Source of the DNA: Rubrivivax sp.
GTDB lineage: Bacteria > Pseudomonadota > Gammaproteobacteria > Burkholderiales > Burkholderiaceae_C
Assembly: GCA_027485165.1 (NCBI GenBank)
Contig: JAIXRN010000003.1
Span: 1-64,000, forward strand
DNA: 64,000 bases
Direction of reading: 5' to 3'
The notes under the pieces: generated by a model
Seen by the model: the letters and a program-made list of their open reading frames with translations, nothing else
Told to the model about the DNA's origin: nothing
The model's database searches: none
Shown here: positions 36,790 to 45,793 of the stretch, in pieces
How positions within the stretch are numbered: the stretch's first letter is position 1
How the letters are laid out: the number at the start of each line of letters is the position of its first letter
Made by a program: the position numbers and the translations under genes

Positions 36790-37971
36790 GTGGACCCGCG
36801 CGACAACCCCTATGTGCCCGGTGCGGGCACGCCGCCGCCACAGCTGGCCGGGCGGCACGAGGTGCTGGAACGCGCCGAAGTCGCGCTGACGCGCATTCAG
36901 CGCCGCCGGCCTTCCAAGAGCCTGATCGTGGTCGGCCTGCGCGGGGTCGGCAAGACCGTGCTGCTGGTGCGTTTCCAGCGCCAAGCCGAAGCCCTGGGCT
37001 ACCAGGTGGCGCTGATCGAAGCGCACGAAGGCAAGCGGCTGCCCGAACTGGTGGTGCCCGCGCTGCGCAAGCTGCTGCTGAACCTCAGCATCACCGCCGC
37101 CGCTGGCGACAAGGGCCGTCGCGCGCTGCGCGTGCTGCGCAGCTTCATGGGCAGCGTGAAGATCAGCTGGAACGACCTGGAACTCGGCATCGACCCGCTG
37201 CCAGGCCTGGCCGACAACCAGGACCTGGAACAGGACCTGGCCGACCTGTTTGTGGCCGTCGGCGAAGCGGCCATCGAGCGACAGACCGCCGTGGCGCTGT
37301 GCATCGACGAGATGCAGTACCTCAACGAAACCGAGTTCAGCGCCTTGATCATGGCGGCGCACAAGGTGGCGCAGCTGAACCTGCCGCTCGTCATCGTCGG
37401 CGCGGCCCTGCCGCAGGTGCTGGCCCTGGCCGGGCAGTCGAAGAGCTATGCCGAACGGCTCTTCGACTACCCCCCGGTCGGCCGCCTGGCAGACGTTGAC
37501 GCGCGGCTGGCCCTGTCGCAGCCAGCAGAAGATGCCGACATCCGCTACGAGCCCGCAGCACTGGACCGCATCGTCGCCGTGACGCGCGGCTACCCCTACT
37601 TCCTGCAGCAGTGGGGCTACGAGGTCTGGAACATTGCCAGCGGCAGCCCCATCACGCTGTCCGATGTTGAAGTGGCCAACACCAAGGCCATTGCCGCGCT
37701 CGATGAGAACTTCTTCCGCGTGCGCTTCGAGCGCTGCACCCCATCGGAGCGCCGCTACATGCGCGCGCTGGCCGACCTGGGCGAAGGCGCCAAGAAATCG
37801 GGCGATGTCGCCGAACGCCTGGGCGTGAAGGTCACCAGCATCGGGCCGACGCGGGCCAAGCTCATCGCCAAGGGCATGGTCTACGGCCCGCAGCACGGCG
37901 AGACGGCCTTCACCGTGCCGCTGTTCGACGAATACATGCGCCGCGTGATGCCCGGCGACGACTGGAGGTAG
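36790..37971 (+). CDS. Orc1/Cdc6-like AAA ATPase, inserted in the importer operon
   Basis: Cytosolic ATPase of 393 residues. The N-terminal mark NPYVPGAGTPPPQLAGRHEVLE is followed by Walker A VVGLRGVGKTVLL (about 47-59) and Walker B ALCIDEMQYL. The C-terminus is a winged-helix-like segment (RRYMRALADLGEGAKKSGDVAERLG...TRAKLIAKGMVYGP). This is the archaeal-type/Orc1-like ATPase group, widespread but scattered in bacteria, with no settled function. The start is GTG at 36790. It splits the nucleoside importer operon between the ATPase and permease genes; its last codons (GGAGGTAG) provide the ribosome site for the next permease. Base composition matches the host. Confidence 0.85.
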   Translation: MDPRDNPYVPGAGTPPPQLAGRHEVLERAEVALTRIQRRRPSKSLIVVGLRGVGKTVLLVRFQRQAEALGYQVALIEAHEGKRLPELVVPALRKLLLNLSITAAAGDKGRRALRVLRSFMGSVKISWNDLELGIDPLPGLADNQDLEQDLADLFVAVGEAAIERQTAVALCIDEMQYLNETEFSALIMAAHKVAQLNLPLVIVGAALPQVLALAGQSKSYAERLFDYPPVGRLADVDARLALSQPAEDADIRYEPAALDRIVAVTRGYPYFLQQWGYEVWNIASGSPITLSDVEVANTKAIAALDENFFRVRFERCTPSERRYMRALADLGEGAKKSGDVAERLGVKVTSIGPTRAKLIAKGMVYGPQHGETAFTVPLFDEYMRRVMPGDDWR

Positions 37972-37976
37972 CCGGC

Positions 37977-39119
37977 ATGAGCCAACCTGTCGAACTGCCC
38001 CGCTGGCTGGACGTGGCGGTGCTACCCGCCGTCAACCTGGCCTTTGCGCTGCTGGTGGCCGCCGGCGTGGTGCTGCTGGTGGGCTTCGACCCGGGGCAGG
38101 TGCTGGGCCTGTTGATCAAGGGCGCCTTCGGTTCGCAGGCCGGCATCAGCTACACGCTGTACTACGCCACCACCTTCGTCTTCACCGGGCTGGCGGTGGC
38201 CGTGGCCTACCACGGCGGGCTGTTCAACATCGGCGCCGAAGGCCAGGCCATCATGGGCGGGCTGGGCGCGGGGCTGGTGGCGCTGGCGTGGTCGGCCGTG
38301 TTGCCAGCCTGGCTGATGCTGCCGCTGATGGTGCTGTCCGCAGCCGTGTTCGGCATGGTCTGGGCGGCGGTGCCCGGAGCGCTGCAGGCCTGGCGCGGCA
38401 GCCACATCGTCATCACGACGATCATGTTCAACTTCATCGCCGCGGCCATCTTGAGCTACCTGCTCGTGAACACGCTGAAGGAGCCCGGCAACATGACGCC
38501 GGAAAGCCGCCCCTTCGCCGACAGCGCGCGCCTGCCGGGCGTACACCAGGCCCTGGCCTGGCTGGGCATCGAATGGCCCAGCACGCCGCTGAACCTGTCC
38601 GTGCTGCTGGCCGCCGCCGCCGCCGTGCTGGTGTGGCTGGCGCTGTGGAAGACGCGACCCGGCTACGCGCTGCGCGCGGTCGGCTTTGCGCCCGACGCGG
38701 CGCTGTACGCCGGCTTGCAGCCCAAGCGGCTGACCGTGGTGGCGATGGCCGCTTCGGGTGCGCTGGCCGGCCTGGTGGGTGTGAACGAGATCGCCGGCGT
38801 GCATGGCCGCTTACTGCCGGACTTCGTGGCCGGCGCGGGCTTTGCCGGCATCGCCGTCAGCCTGATCGGGCGCAACCACCCGCTGGGCATCGTGCTGGCG
38901 TCCATCCTGTTCGGTGCGCTGTACCAGGGCGGGGCCGAGCTGGCCTTCGAGATCAACGGCTTTTCGCGCGACATGGTGTTCATGCTGCAGGGCCTGATCG
39001 TGCTGTTTGCCGGCGCCATGGCGCAGGTGGCGGCGCCGGGCTTGGCGCGTATCTGGCGCGCGGTGGAATCAGCGGTGCGGGCCGGGAACGCAGCAAAGGC
39101 GGGATCAAGCGGTGGATGA
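37977..39119 (+). CDS. Nucleoside ABC transporter permease 1
   Basis: Inner-membrane permease of 380 residues (BPD_transp_2 family, NupP-like). About 9-10 hydrophobic helices, with AYHGGLFNIGAEGQAIMGGLGAG and GSHIVITTIMFNFIAAAILSYLLVN as family blocks and VGVNEIAGVHGRLLPDFVAGAGFAGIAVSLIGRNHPLG near the end. Its ATG lies 5 bases after the AAA ATPase stop, behind GGAGG. It partners the second permease, which overlaps its 3' end. Confidence 0.93.
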   Translation: MSQPVELPRWLDVAVLPAVNLAFALLVAAGVVLLVGFDPGQVLGLLIKGAFGSQAGISYTLYYATTFVFTGLAVAVAYHGGLFNIGAEGQAIMGGLGAGLVALAWSAVLPAWLMLPLMVLSAAVFGMVWAAVPGALQAWRGSHIVITTIMFNFIAAAILSYLLVNTLKEPGNMTPESRPFADSARLPGVHQALAWLGIEWPSTPLNLSVLLAAAAAVLVWLALWKTRPGYALRAVGFAPDAALYAGLQPKRLTVVAMAASGALAGLVGVNEIAGVHGRLLPDFVAGAGFAGIAVSLIGRNHPLGIVLASILFGALYQGGAELAFEINGFSRDMVFMLQGLIVLFAGAMAQVAAPGLARIWRAVESAVRAGNAAKAGSSGG

Positions 39120-40089
39120 AGTGTTCATCGGCACCCTGGTGGCCAGCACGCTGCGCGTGAGCGTGCCGCTGATCCTGTGTGCGCTGGCCGGCGTGCTGTG
39201 CGAACGCGCCGGCGTCATCGACCTGGGCCTGGAAGGCAAGATGCTGATGACGGCTTTTGCTGCCGCCAGCGTGGGCGTGGTCTCAGGGTCGGTGCTGCTG
39301 GCCCTGGCCGCGGCGCTGGCCGTGGGGGTGGCGCTGTCGATGCTGCATGGCTATGCCTGCGTCAGCCACCGCGGCGACCAGGTCGTGCTGGGCATGGCCA
39401 TCACGATGACGGCCGCCGGCCTGACGGTGGTGCTGGGCATCGCCTGGTTCAACCAGGGCGGGCAGACCCCGCCGTTGACCGACGCCGTGCGCCTGGACCG
39501 CTGGTTCGTGGGCGCGGGCGACGTGGTGGCGCAGCTGCCGCTGGTGGGCCGCGCGCTGCAGCTGGCTTTCTTCGGCCACAACGGGATGGTGTATGCCACG
39601 CTGCTGCTGGTGGGCGGCGTGTGGTGGCTGCTGTACCGCACGCGCTTCGGCCTGCGGCTGCGCGCCGCCGGCGAGAACCCGAACATGGTCGACGCCGCAG
39701 GCGTCAGCGTGAAGGCGCTGCGCTACCAGGCCCTGGCGCTGAACGGCGTGCTGTGTTCGCTGGCCGGCAGCTACCTGGTACTGGCGCAGAACCCCAGCTT
39801 CATCCCGAACATGACGGCCGGCCGCGGCTACATGGCGCTGGCGGCGCTGATCTTCGGCAAATGGCACCCGGTGGGCGCGCTCTGGGCCTGCCTGCTGTTC
39901 GGTTTTCTCGATGCGGTTTCCATCCGCCTGCAGGGCACGATGCTGCCGGTCTTCCTGGGCGGCGGCGAAGTGCCGGTGCAGGCCATCCAGGCCCTGCCGT
40001 ATGTCCTGACGGTGGTGCTGCTGGCTGGCTTCATCGGTCGCGCGGTGGCGCCGAAGGCGCTTGGCCGTCCTTATGTGAAGGAGCGCTGA
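39112..40089 (+). CDS. Nucleoside ABC transporter permease 2
   Basis: 325-residue inner-membrane permease of the same family (NupQ-like). Blocks include VLCERAGVIDLGLEGKMLM and GLRLRAAGENPNMVDAAGVSVKALRYQAL, then NPSFIPNMTAGRGYMALAALIFGKWHPVGA. GTG at 39112 is chosen because it overlaps the upstream stop by 8 bases and removes an Arg-rich non-family N-terminus. It completes the importer: binding protein, double ATPase and two permeases. Confidence 0.92.
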   Translation: MDEVFIGTLVASTLRVSVPLILCALAGVLCERAGVIDLGLEGKMLMTAFAAASVGVVSGSVLLALAAALAVGVALSMLHGYACVSHRGDQVVLGMAITMTAAGLTVVLGIAWFNQGGQTPPLTDAVRLDRWFVGAGDVVAQLPLVGRALQLAFFGHNGMVYATLLLVGGVWWLLYRTRFGLRLRAAGENPNMVDAAGVSVKALRYQALALNGVLCSLAGSYLVLAQNPSFIPNMTAGRGYMALAALIFGKWHPVGALWACLLFGFLDAVSIRLQGTMLPVFLGGGEVPVQAIQALPYVLTVVLLAGFIGRAVAPKALGRPYVKER

Positions 40090-40161
40090 AACGGCGGCGT
40101 GCCACCTGGCTGGCGCTCGCCAAGTGGCCAGCAGCAGGGCATCTGCCGCTGGCCATGGTGC

Positions 40162-40188
40162 CATGATGCTTCCGCAAGTGGCATCATG
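40162..40188. promoter_or_regulatory. Inverted repeat, likely VapBC operator
   Basis: CATGATGC (40162-40169) and GCATCATG (40181-40188), a perfect 8-bp inverted repeat with an 11-base spacer, 37 bases before the antitoxin gene. Type II antitoxins with ribbon-helix-helix folds bind such sites to autorepress. Inference from position and symmetry. Confidence 0.55.
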
Positions 40189-40224
40189 ATGTCTGTTTGC
40201 GAACACCAGCCCTGAGCTACCCCG

Positions 40225-40461
40225 ATGCGCACCACCGTCACGCTGGACCCCGACGTCCAGAATCTGCTGAAAGAGGCGGCCCATCGCACCGGCAAGCCGT
40301 TCAAGGCCACGCTGAACGACGCCATCCGGGCCGGGCTGCGGCCGCAGCGCCTGGCGGAAACCGCTTCGCCCCAGTGGCCGGTCTTTGACATGGGCGTGCC
40401 CCTGGTGGACTTGACCAAGGCCCTGGCCCTGGCCGATACGCTGGACGACCAGTCGCGGTGA
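40225..40461 (+). CDS. VapB-like antitoxin
   Basis: 78 residues. The N-terminal MRTTVTLDPDVQNLLKEAAHRTGKPFKATLNDAIRAGL is a ribbon-helix-helix DNA-binding domain; the C-terminal part (FDMGVPLVDLTKALALAD) would wrap the toxin. It overlaps the PIN-domain gene by 4 bases, the usual antitoxin-first order. An inverted repeat lies just upstream. Confidence 0.85.
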   Translation: MRTTVTLDPDVQNLLKEAAHRTGKPFKATLNDAIRAGLRPQRLAETASPQWPVFDMGVPLVDLTKALALADTLDDQSR

Positions 40462-40880
40462 TCCTGCCTGACGTCAATGTCTTGCTGCACGCGGTGAACA
40501 CCGGCGCTGCGCAGCATGCCGTGGCCAGCGAAGCGCTGAAGGGTGCCTATCAGCAGGGCCCGGTGGCGATGTGTTGGCCAGCGCTGCTGGGCTTTCTGCG
40601 GCTGGCCACGCGGCCCGGCATCCTGCCCCGCCCGTTGACGGTGGAACAGGGCCTGGCCGTGTTGCGGGCCTGGCTCGATCAGCCGGGCACGGTGCTGGTT
40701 CAGCCCACGCCCCAGCACGCGGGTGTCCTGGGCAGCCTGCTGGTGGCCGCCGGTCGTGGCGGCCCGCTGGTGTCGGACGCGCATCTGGCCACCCTGGCCA
40801 TCGAACACGGCGCCACCCTCTTGAGCTTTGATGGCGACTTCGCCCGGTTTGCCGGCCTGCGCTTGACGCACCTGCGCTGA
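40458..40880 (+). CDS. VapC-like PIN-domain toxin
   Basis: Ribonuclease toxin of 140 residues. PIN acidic residues are visible: the first Asp in MILPDVNVLLHAV and the later ones in LVSDAHLATLAIEHGATLLSFDGDFARF, a classical PIN ending. The start is GTG at 40458, overlapping the antitoxin stop. VapC proteins usually cleave tRNA or rRNA. The pair lies between the nucleoside importer and rodA and may be a small mobile island, though no direct sign of transfer was seen. Confidence 0.88.
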   Translation: MILPDVNVLLHAVNTGAAQHAVASEALKGAYQQGPVAMCWPALLGFLRLATRPGILPRPLTVEQGLAVLRAWLDQPGTVLVQPTPQHAGVLGSLLVAAGRGGPLVSDAHLATLAIEHGATLLSFDGDFARFAGLRLTHLR

Positions 40881-40923
40881 CAGCATCCGCCAGCTGCCAC
40901 ACTCGCCCCGCCCCCCTGCACCC

Positions 40924-42081
40924 ATGAACGCCGTCTTCGAACGCCCCCCCGTCTGGCGCCAGGCCCTGCGCGTGTTCCAGGGGTTCGACGGGCCGCTGAT
41001 GCTGGCCATCGGCTTTCTGGCCGCCATCGGCCTGGTGGCGATGTATTCGGCGGGCTACGACCACGGCACGCGCTTTGTCGACCACGGGCGCAACATGCTG
41101 ATTGCGCTGCTGGTGCTGTTTGCCGTGGCTCAGGTGCCGCCGCAGCGGCTGCAGGCCCTGGCCGTGCCGCTGTACACCCTGGGTGTGGCCCTGCTGGTGG
41201 CCACGGCGCTGTTTGGCATCACGCGCAAGGGCGCGACGCGCTGGCTGGACATCGGCGTCACCGTCATCCAGCCCAGCGAAGTGCTGAAGATCGCCGCGCC
41301 GCTGGTGCTGGCCTGGTGGTTCCAGAAGCGCGAGGGCCAGCTCACCGTGCCCGACTTCCTGGTCGCCGGCCTGCTGCTGGCCGTGCCGGTGCTGCTGGTG
41401 GCCAAGCAGCCCGACCTGGGCACTTCGCTGCTGATCCTGTTTGGCGGCTTGTACGTCATCTTCTTTGCCGGGCTGTCGTGGAAGCTGGTGCTGCCCGCTG
41501 TAGCCGTGGTGTTGCTGGGTGCGCTGCTGCTGGTGATCTTCGGCAGCGACATCTGCGAACCCGGGGTGCGCTGGCCGGTGCTGCGCGAATACCAGCAGCA
41601 CCGCGTCTGCACCCTGCTGGACCCGACCAAGGACCCGCTGGGCAAGGGCTTCCACATCCTGCAGGGCATGATCGCCATCGGCAGCGGCGGCCTGTCGGGC
41701 AAGGGCTTCATGCAGGGCACGCAGACGCACCTGGAATTCATCCCCGAGCGCACCACCGACTTCATCTTCGCTGCCTATTGCGAAGAATTCGGTTTGTTCG
41801 GCGTGGCCCTGCTGCTGCTGGGCTTCGTGTTCCTGATCTTCCGCGGCCTGATGATTGCCGCCGACGCGCCCACCGTCTTCACGCGGCTCTTGGCCGGCGC
41901 GGTGACGATGAGCTTCTTCAGCTATGCGTTCGTCAACATGGGCATGGTCAGCGGCATCCTGCCGGTGGTGGGCGTGCCGCTGCCCTTCGTCAGCTACGGC
42001 GGCACGGCCATGGTGTCGCTGGGGCTGGGGCTGGGCATCCTGATGTCGGTGGCCAAAAGCCGCCGGCTGCTTCAAAGCTAA
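40924..42081 (+). CDS. rodA: Rod shape-determining protein RodA
   Basis: SEDS-family peptidoglycan glycosyltransferase of 385 residues with about 10 membrane helices. Family blocks: GITRKGATRWLDIGVTVIQPSEVLKIAAPL, KQPDLGTSLLIL, TLLDPTKDPLGKGFHILQGMIAIGSGGLSGKGFMQGTQTHLEFIPERTTDFIFA and GVPLPFVSYGGTAMVSLGLGLGILMS. In many genomes rodA follows mreBCD and mrdA (PBP2), but here the upstream neighbour is the VapC gene, so the partner PBP2 is elsewhere. Cell elongation role by family. Confidence 0.95.
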   Translation: MNAVFERPPVWRQALRVFQGFDGPLMLAIGFLAAIGLVAMYSAGYDHGTRFVDHGRNMLIALLVLFAVAQVPPQRLQALAVPLYTLGVALLVATALFGITRKGATRWLDIGVTVIQPSEVLKIAAPLVLAWWFQKREGQLTVPDFLVAGLLLAVPVLLVAKQPDLGTSLLILFGGLYVIFFAGLSWKLVLPAVAVVLLGALLLVIFGSDICEPGVRWPVLREYQQHRVCTLLDPTKDPLGKGFHILQGMIAIGSGGLSGKGFMQGTQTHLEFIPERTTDFIFAAYCEEFGLFGVALLLLGFVFLIFRGLMIAADAPTVFTRLLAGAVTMSFFSYAFVNMGMVSGILPVVGVPLPFVSYGGTAMVSLGLGLGILMSVAKSRRLLQS

Positions 42082-42086
42082 GTCAT

Positions 42087-42190
42087 GGCGCCCCCAAGCT
42101 CGCTGGCGCTCGCTACCCCCCGGACCTGCAAGGGCCACTCCGCGTCCTGGGGCCGTCCGCCAGCGGCCCGGCAAAGCCGGTGCCGCGGCG
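42087..42190. repeat. Degenerate intergenic repeat of Burkholderiales type
   Basis: The 141-base gap between rodA and the histidine kinase gene holds GCGCCCCCAAGCTCGCTG, CGCTCGCTACCCCCC and TCCTGGGGCCGTC blocks. As I recall, this arrangement occurs many times between genes in Comamonadaceae and relatives. Its function is unknown; it may terminate convergent transcripts. Recognised from memory only. Confidence 0.5.
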
Positions 42191-42222
42191 GGAAGCTTGG
42201 CCCGCCGTGATGGCGGCCCGCG

Positions 42223-43755
42223 TCACGGCGGCGCCTGCAGCGGAAAGCGCACTGTGAACAGCGCGCCGGGCGACTGGGCATTACGGCGCGGCAGCGCGTC
42301 GCCCACGGTCACTTCGGCGCCATGGCGCTGCGCTACTTCCTGCACGATGGCCAGACCCAGGCCGCTGCCGTCCACCTGGGTGCCTAGAGCGCGGTAGAAG
42401 GGCTGGAACACCATGTCGCGCTCGGCCGCCGGGATGCCCGGGCCGTTGTCTTCCACCTGCAGCACCACCACCTGGCCGAAAGGGTCGGGCAGCACCCGGG
42501 CCGTGACGCTGCCACCGGCGGGCGTGTAGGCCAGCGCGTTGTCGATCAGGTTGCGCACCAGTTCGCCCAGCAGCACGGCTTCGCCCATCAGCCGGGTGGC
42601 CGCGGGCGCGCCTGCTGCCGGGCCCTCGTAGCCCAGGTCGATGCGCTGTTCCAGCGCGCGCGGCACGAAGTCGCGCACGACGTTGCGCACCACCGCCGCC
42701 AGGTCCACCGGCTGGCGGCGGATGGCCAGGCCGTGGTCTTCGGCGCGCGCCATCGCCAGCAGCTGGTTCACCATGTGCGCGGCGCGCTGGCTGGACAGCG
42801 AGATCTGCTTCAGCGAATGTTTCAGCGTGGCCGGGTCGGCGCGGCCACTGTCGATCTCGCGCGCGGCCAGCTCGGCCTGCGTGCGCAGGCCCGCCAGCGG
42901 CGTTTTCAGCTGGTGCGCGGCGTCGGCCAGGAAGTGGCGCTGCGCGCCCATGGACTTGTCCAGCCGCTGCAGCAGTTCGTTGATGCTGCGCACCAGCGGC
43001 ACCACTTCTTCGGGCACGTCGCGTTCGGCGATCGGGCTCAGGTCGTCGCTTTCGCGGTCGCGGATGGCCTGCTGCAGCTTGGCCAGTGGCCGAAAGCCAC
43101 GCGACAGCGCGAACCAGACCAGGATGACCGACACCGGCAGGATGACGAACTGCGGCAGGATCACGCCCTTCACGACCTCGGTGGCCAGGCGCGACCGTTT
43201 GCCCAGGGTTTCGGCCACCTGCACCAGCGCGTCGCTGTCCCCGGCCTGCACGCTGGCACTGGCGGTGCCGGCCGCCGCCAGCCACAGGTAGGCCACGCGC
43301 ACGGGCTCTTCGCCCAGTTCTTCATCGCGGAATCGCACCTCGCCGCGGGTGATGCTGGCGCCCGGGCCCAGTTCCGGCACCGACAGGCGCGCATCGCCCG
43401 CCAGCAGTTCCCCCCGGCGGCCCAGCACCTGGAAGAACAGCTGTTCGTCTTCCTCGGTGTTCAGCAGCACCAGGGCGGCGCGTTCCAGCGCGCTGCGTGC
43501 CGCTTCGGGGTCTGCACCATCGCCTGGCGCCACGGCTGCTGCCTGACGCGCCAGGGTCTGCACGCGCTCGCCCAGTTCGCGGTCGTAGGGCCGGTTGGCG
43601 ATCGTCTGCGCGACCAGCCAGGTGATGACGAGGCTCATCGGCCACAGCAGCAGAAGTGGCGCGAGCATCCAGTCCAGGATTTCGCCGAACAGCGAACGCG
43701 GCTCGTGCGGGTTCGTCACGCCAAAGGTGTTCCGCAGCGCAGCCAGGCCGCGCAT
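42223..43755 (-). CDS. Sensor histidine kinase, TctE-like
   Basis: Inner-membrane kinase of about 510 residues. Two helices frame a periplasmic domain (about residues 31-200) of the 2CSK_N type seen in TctE. Then a HAMP-like region, the H-box FLADAAHQLKTPLAGLRTQAELA (phospho-accepting His), N-box ELVRNLIDNALAYTP, and G-boxes VEDNGPGIP and GSGLGLAIVQEV. It is transcribed after its response regulator. TctE systems control carboxylate uptake; the trigger here is unknown. ATG at 43755 is preferred over TTG at 43806, which would add a Pro-rich leader. Confidence 0.9.
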   Translation of the reverse strand: MRGLAALRNTFGVTNPHEPRSLFGEILDWMLAPLLLLWPMSLVITWLVAQTIANRPYDRELGERVQTLARQAAAVAPGDGADPEAARSALERAALVLLNTEEDEQLFFQVLGRRGELLAGDARLSVPELGPGASITRGEVRFRDEELGEEPVRVAYLWLAAAGTASASVQAGDSDALVQVAETLGKRSRLATEVVKGVILPQFVILPVSVILVWFALSRGFRPLAKLQQAIRDRESDDLSPIAERDVPEEVVPLVRSINELLQRLDKSMGAQRHFLADAAHQLKTPLAGLRTQAELAAREIDSGRADPATLKHSLKQISLSSQRAAHMVNQLLAMARAEDHGLAIRRQPVDLAAVVRNVVRDFVPRALEQRIDLGYEGPAAGAPAATRLMGEAVLLGELVRNLIDNALAYTPAGGSVTARVLPDPFGQVVVLQVEDNGPGIPAAERDMVFQPFYRALGTQVDGSGLGLAIVQEVAQRHGAEVTVGDALPRRNAQSPGALFTVRFPLQAPP

Positions 43756-43842
43756 GCGGGGCGCCGGGCGTGGTGCCGGCGCTGCCCCTTCAGGCCGGGG
43801 CGTCAAGGCCGGGCCTTCAGGCCGGCCTTCCAGCCATCCGCG

Positions 43843-44514
43843 TCAGGCCGCGATCTTTTCCAGGCAGTAGCCCAGGCCGCGTACGGTGGCAATGCGTACC
43901 GGGCCCTGTTCGATCTTCTTGCGCAGGCGATGGATGTAGACCTCGATGGCATTGTTGCTGACCTCTTCGCCCCATTCGCACAGCCGTTCGACCAGCTGGT
44001 CCTTGCTGACCAGGCGGCCTGAACGCTGCAGCAGCACTTCCAGCAGGCTGAGCTCGCGCGCCGACAGTTCGACCATCTGGTCGTTCAGATAGGCCACGCG
44101 GCCGGTGGCGTCGAAGGTCAGCGGCCCGTGCTTCAGCAGGCTGGAAGCCGTGCCCAGCCCGCGTCGCGTGAGCGCGCGCACGCGGGCTTCCAGCTCTTGC
44201 AGCGAAAAGGGCTTGGCCATGTAGTCGTCGGCACCCAGGTCCAGACCCTTGACGCGCTGCTCCACGCTGTCGGCCGCCGTCAGGATGAGCACCGGCACGC
44301 TGCTGCCACGCCCGCGCAGCTTGCGCAGCACCTCGAAGCCGTGCAGCTTGGGCAGGCCCAGGTCCAGGATCACAAGGTCGAACTCCTGCCCGGCCAGGGC
44401 GGCGTCGGCCTCGGTGCCGCTGCCCACCTGGTCGACGGCATAGCCAGCCGCGCGCAAGGAACGCAGCAGGCCGTCGGCCAGTACCTGGTCGTCTTCGGCA
44501 ATGAGGATGCGCAT
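43843..44514 (-). CDS. OmpR/PhoB-family response regulator, TctD-like
   Basis: 223 residues. Receiver domain at 1-115: acidic pair EDD at 7-9, phospho-Asp in LVILDLGLPKLHG, conserved Thr in LILTAAD and Lys in YMAKPFS. Winged-helix DNA-binding domain at about 125-220 (ELSARELSLLEVLLQRSGRLVSKDQL...AIEVYIHRLRKKI...VRGLGYCL). It is the first gene of the two-component operon and precedes the kinase by about 87 bases. Confidence 0.95.
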   Translation of the reverse strand: MRILIAEDDQVLADGLLRSLRAAGYAVDQVGSGTEADAALAGQEFDLVILDLGLPKLHGFEVLRKLRGRGSSVPVLILTAADSVEQRVKGLDLGADDYMAKPFSLQELEARVRALTRRGLGTASSLLKHGPLTFDATGRVAYLNDQMVELSARELSLLEVLLQRSGRLVSKDQLVERLCEWGEEVSNNAIEVYIHRLRKKIEQGPVRIATVRGLGYCLEKIAA

Positions 44515-44682
44515 GCGTGGTGTCTCCTGCAGTGGCTTGGGTCAGGCGACGGGTCGAGGGCCCGTTTCAAACGCCGAGTCAGGCGCTGATTTTAGGAATC
44601 CGGGGCCGGCTGGCGGTTTGTGCGGTGTCAAGCTTCCCCTGAAAGCGGGCCCCCGCCGACGGCGCAGGACTTCCCCCAAAAG

Positions 44683-44713
44683 AACTGTACGAATATCCAG
44701 TCTCTGACATAAT
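44683..44713 (+). promoter_or_regulatory. LexA (SOS) box and -10 element of recA
   Basis: CTGT (44685-44688), eight bases, CCAG (44697-44700): a gammaproteobacterial-style SOS box with one mismatch in the second half. A CATAAT -10 hexamer follows at 44708-44713. The site would overlap the -35 position. The start codon has an AGGAGA ribosome site. Confidence 0.75.
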
Positions 44714-44745
44714 CTGCTGCAAACCCGCCAGGCCAGGAGAACCCC

Positions 44746-45783
44746 ATGGACGCACCCGTCAAAGCCCTCAACACCGAAAAAGCCAAGGCCCTGCAGGCCG
44801 CGCTGGCCCAGATTGAAAAGCAGTTCGGCAAGGGCTCGATCATGCGCCTGGGCGAAGGCGAAGTCATCGAGGATATCCAGGTGGTCAGCACCGGCTCGCT
44901 GGGGCTGGACATTGCACTCGGCGTCGGTGGCCTGCCGCGCGGGCGGGTGGTGGAAATCTACGGCCCGGAATCGTCGGGCAAGACCACGCTGACGCTGCAG
45001 GTCATCGCCGAAATGCAGAAACAGGGCGGCACGGCCGCCTTCATCGACGCCGAGCACGCGCTGGACATCCAGTACGCACAAAAGCTGGGCGTGAACCTGC
45101 AAGACCTCTTGATCAGCCAGCCTGACACCGGCGAGCAGGCGCTGGAAATCGTCGACGCGCTGGTGCGCAGCGGCAGCATCGACCTGATCGTCGTCGACTC
45201 GGTGGCCGCACTCACGCCCAAAGCGGAACTGGAAGGCGAAATGGGCGACAGCCTGCCCGGCCTGCAGGCCCGGCTGATGAGCCAAGCGCTGCGCAAGCTG
45301 ACGGCCACCATCAAGAAGACCAACACCATGGTCATCTTCATCAACCAGATCCGCATGAAGATCGGCGTGATGTTCGGCAACCCCGAAACCACCACCGGCG
45401 GCAATGCGCTGAAGTTCTACGCCAGCGTGCGCCTGGACATCCGCCGCACCGGCAACATCAAGAAGGCCGAAGAAGTGATCGGCAGCGAAACCAAGGTCAA
45501 GGTCGTCAAGAACAAGGTGGCGCCGCCGTTCAAGACTGCTGAATTCGACATCCTCTACGGCGAAGGCATCAGCCGGGAAGGCGAAATCATCGACATGGGC
45601 GTGACGGCCAAGGTGCTGGAAAAAAGCGGCGCCTGGTACGCCTACAACGGCGAAAAGATCGGCCAGGGCAAGGACAACGCGCGCGAATTCCTGCGCGAGA
45701 ACCCCGAAGTGGCCCGCGAGATCGAAAACAAGGTGCGCGAATTCATGGGCATCCCCTTGCTGAACCCGGAAGCCGCAGGCTGA
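44746..45783 (+). CDS. recA: Recombinase RecA
   Basis: DNA strand-exchange protein and LexA co-protease; 345 residues. Walker [10 protein letters not shown], Walker [23 protein letters not shown], loops [42 protein letters not shown]. Normal length and complete. The upstream LexA box implies SOS induction. recX follows 10 bases downstream, the usual pairing. Confidence 0.99.
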   Translation: MDAPVKALNTEKAKALQAALAQIEKQFGKGSIMRLGEGEVIEDIQVVSTGSLGLDIALGVGGLPRGRVVEIYGPESSGKTTLTLQVIAEMQKQGGTAAFIDAEHALDIQYAQKLGVNLQDLLISQPDTGEQALEIVDALVRSGSIDLIVVDSVAALTPKAELEGEMGDSLPGLQARLMSQALRKLTATIKKTNTMVIFINQIRMKIGVMFGNPETTTGGNALKFYASVRLDIRRTGNIKKAEEVIGSETKVKVVKNKVAPPFKTAEFDILYGEGISREGEIIDMGVTAKVLEKSGAWYAYNGEKIGQGKDNAREFLRENPEVAREIENKVREFMGIPLLNPEAAG

Positions 45784-45793
45784 CGCAGCGGCC

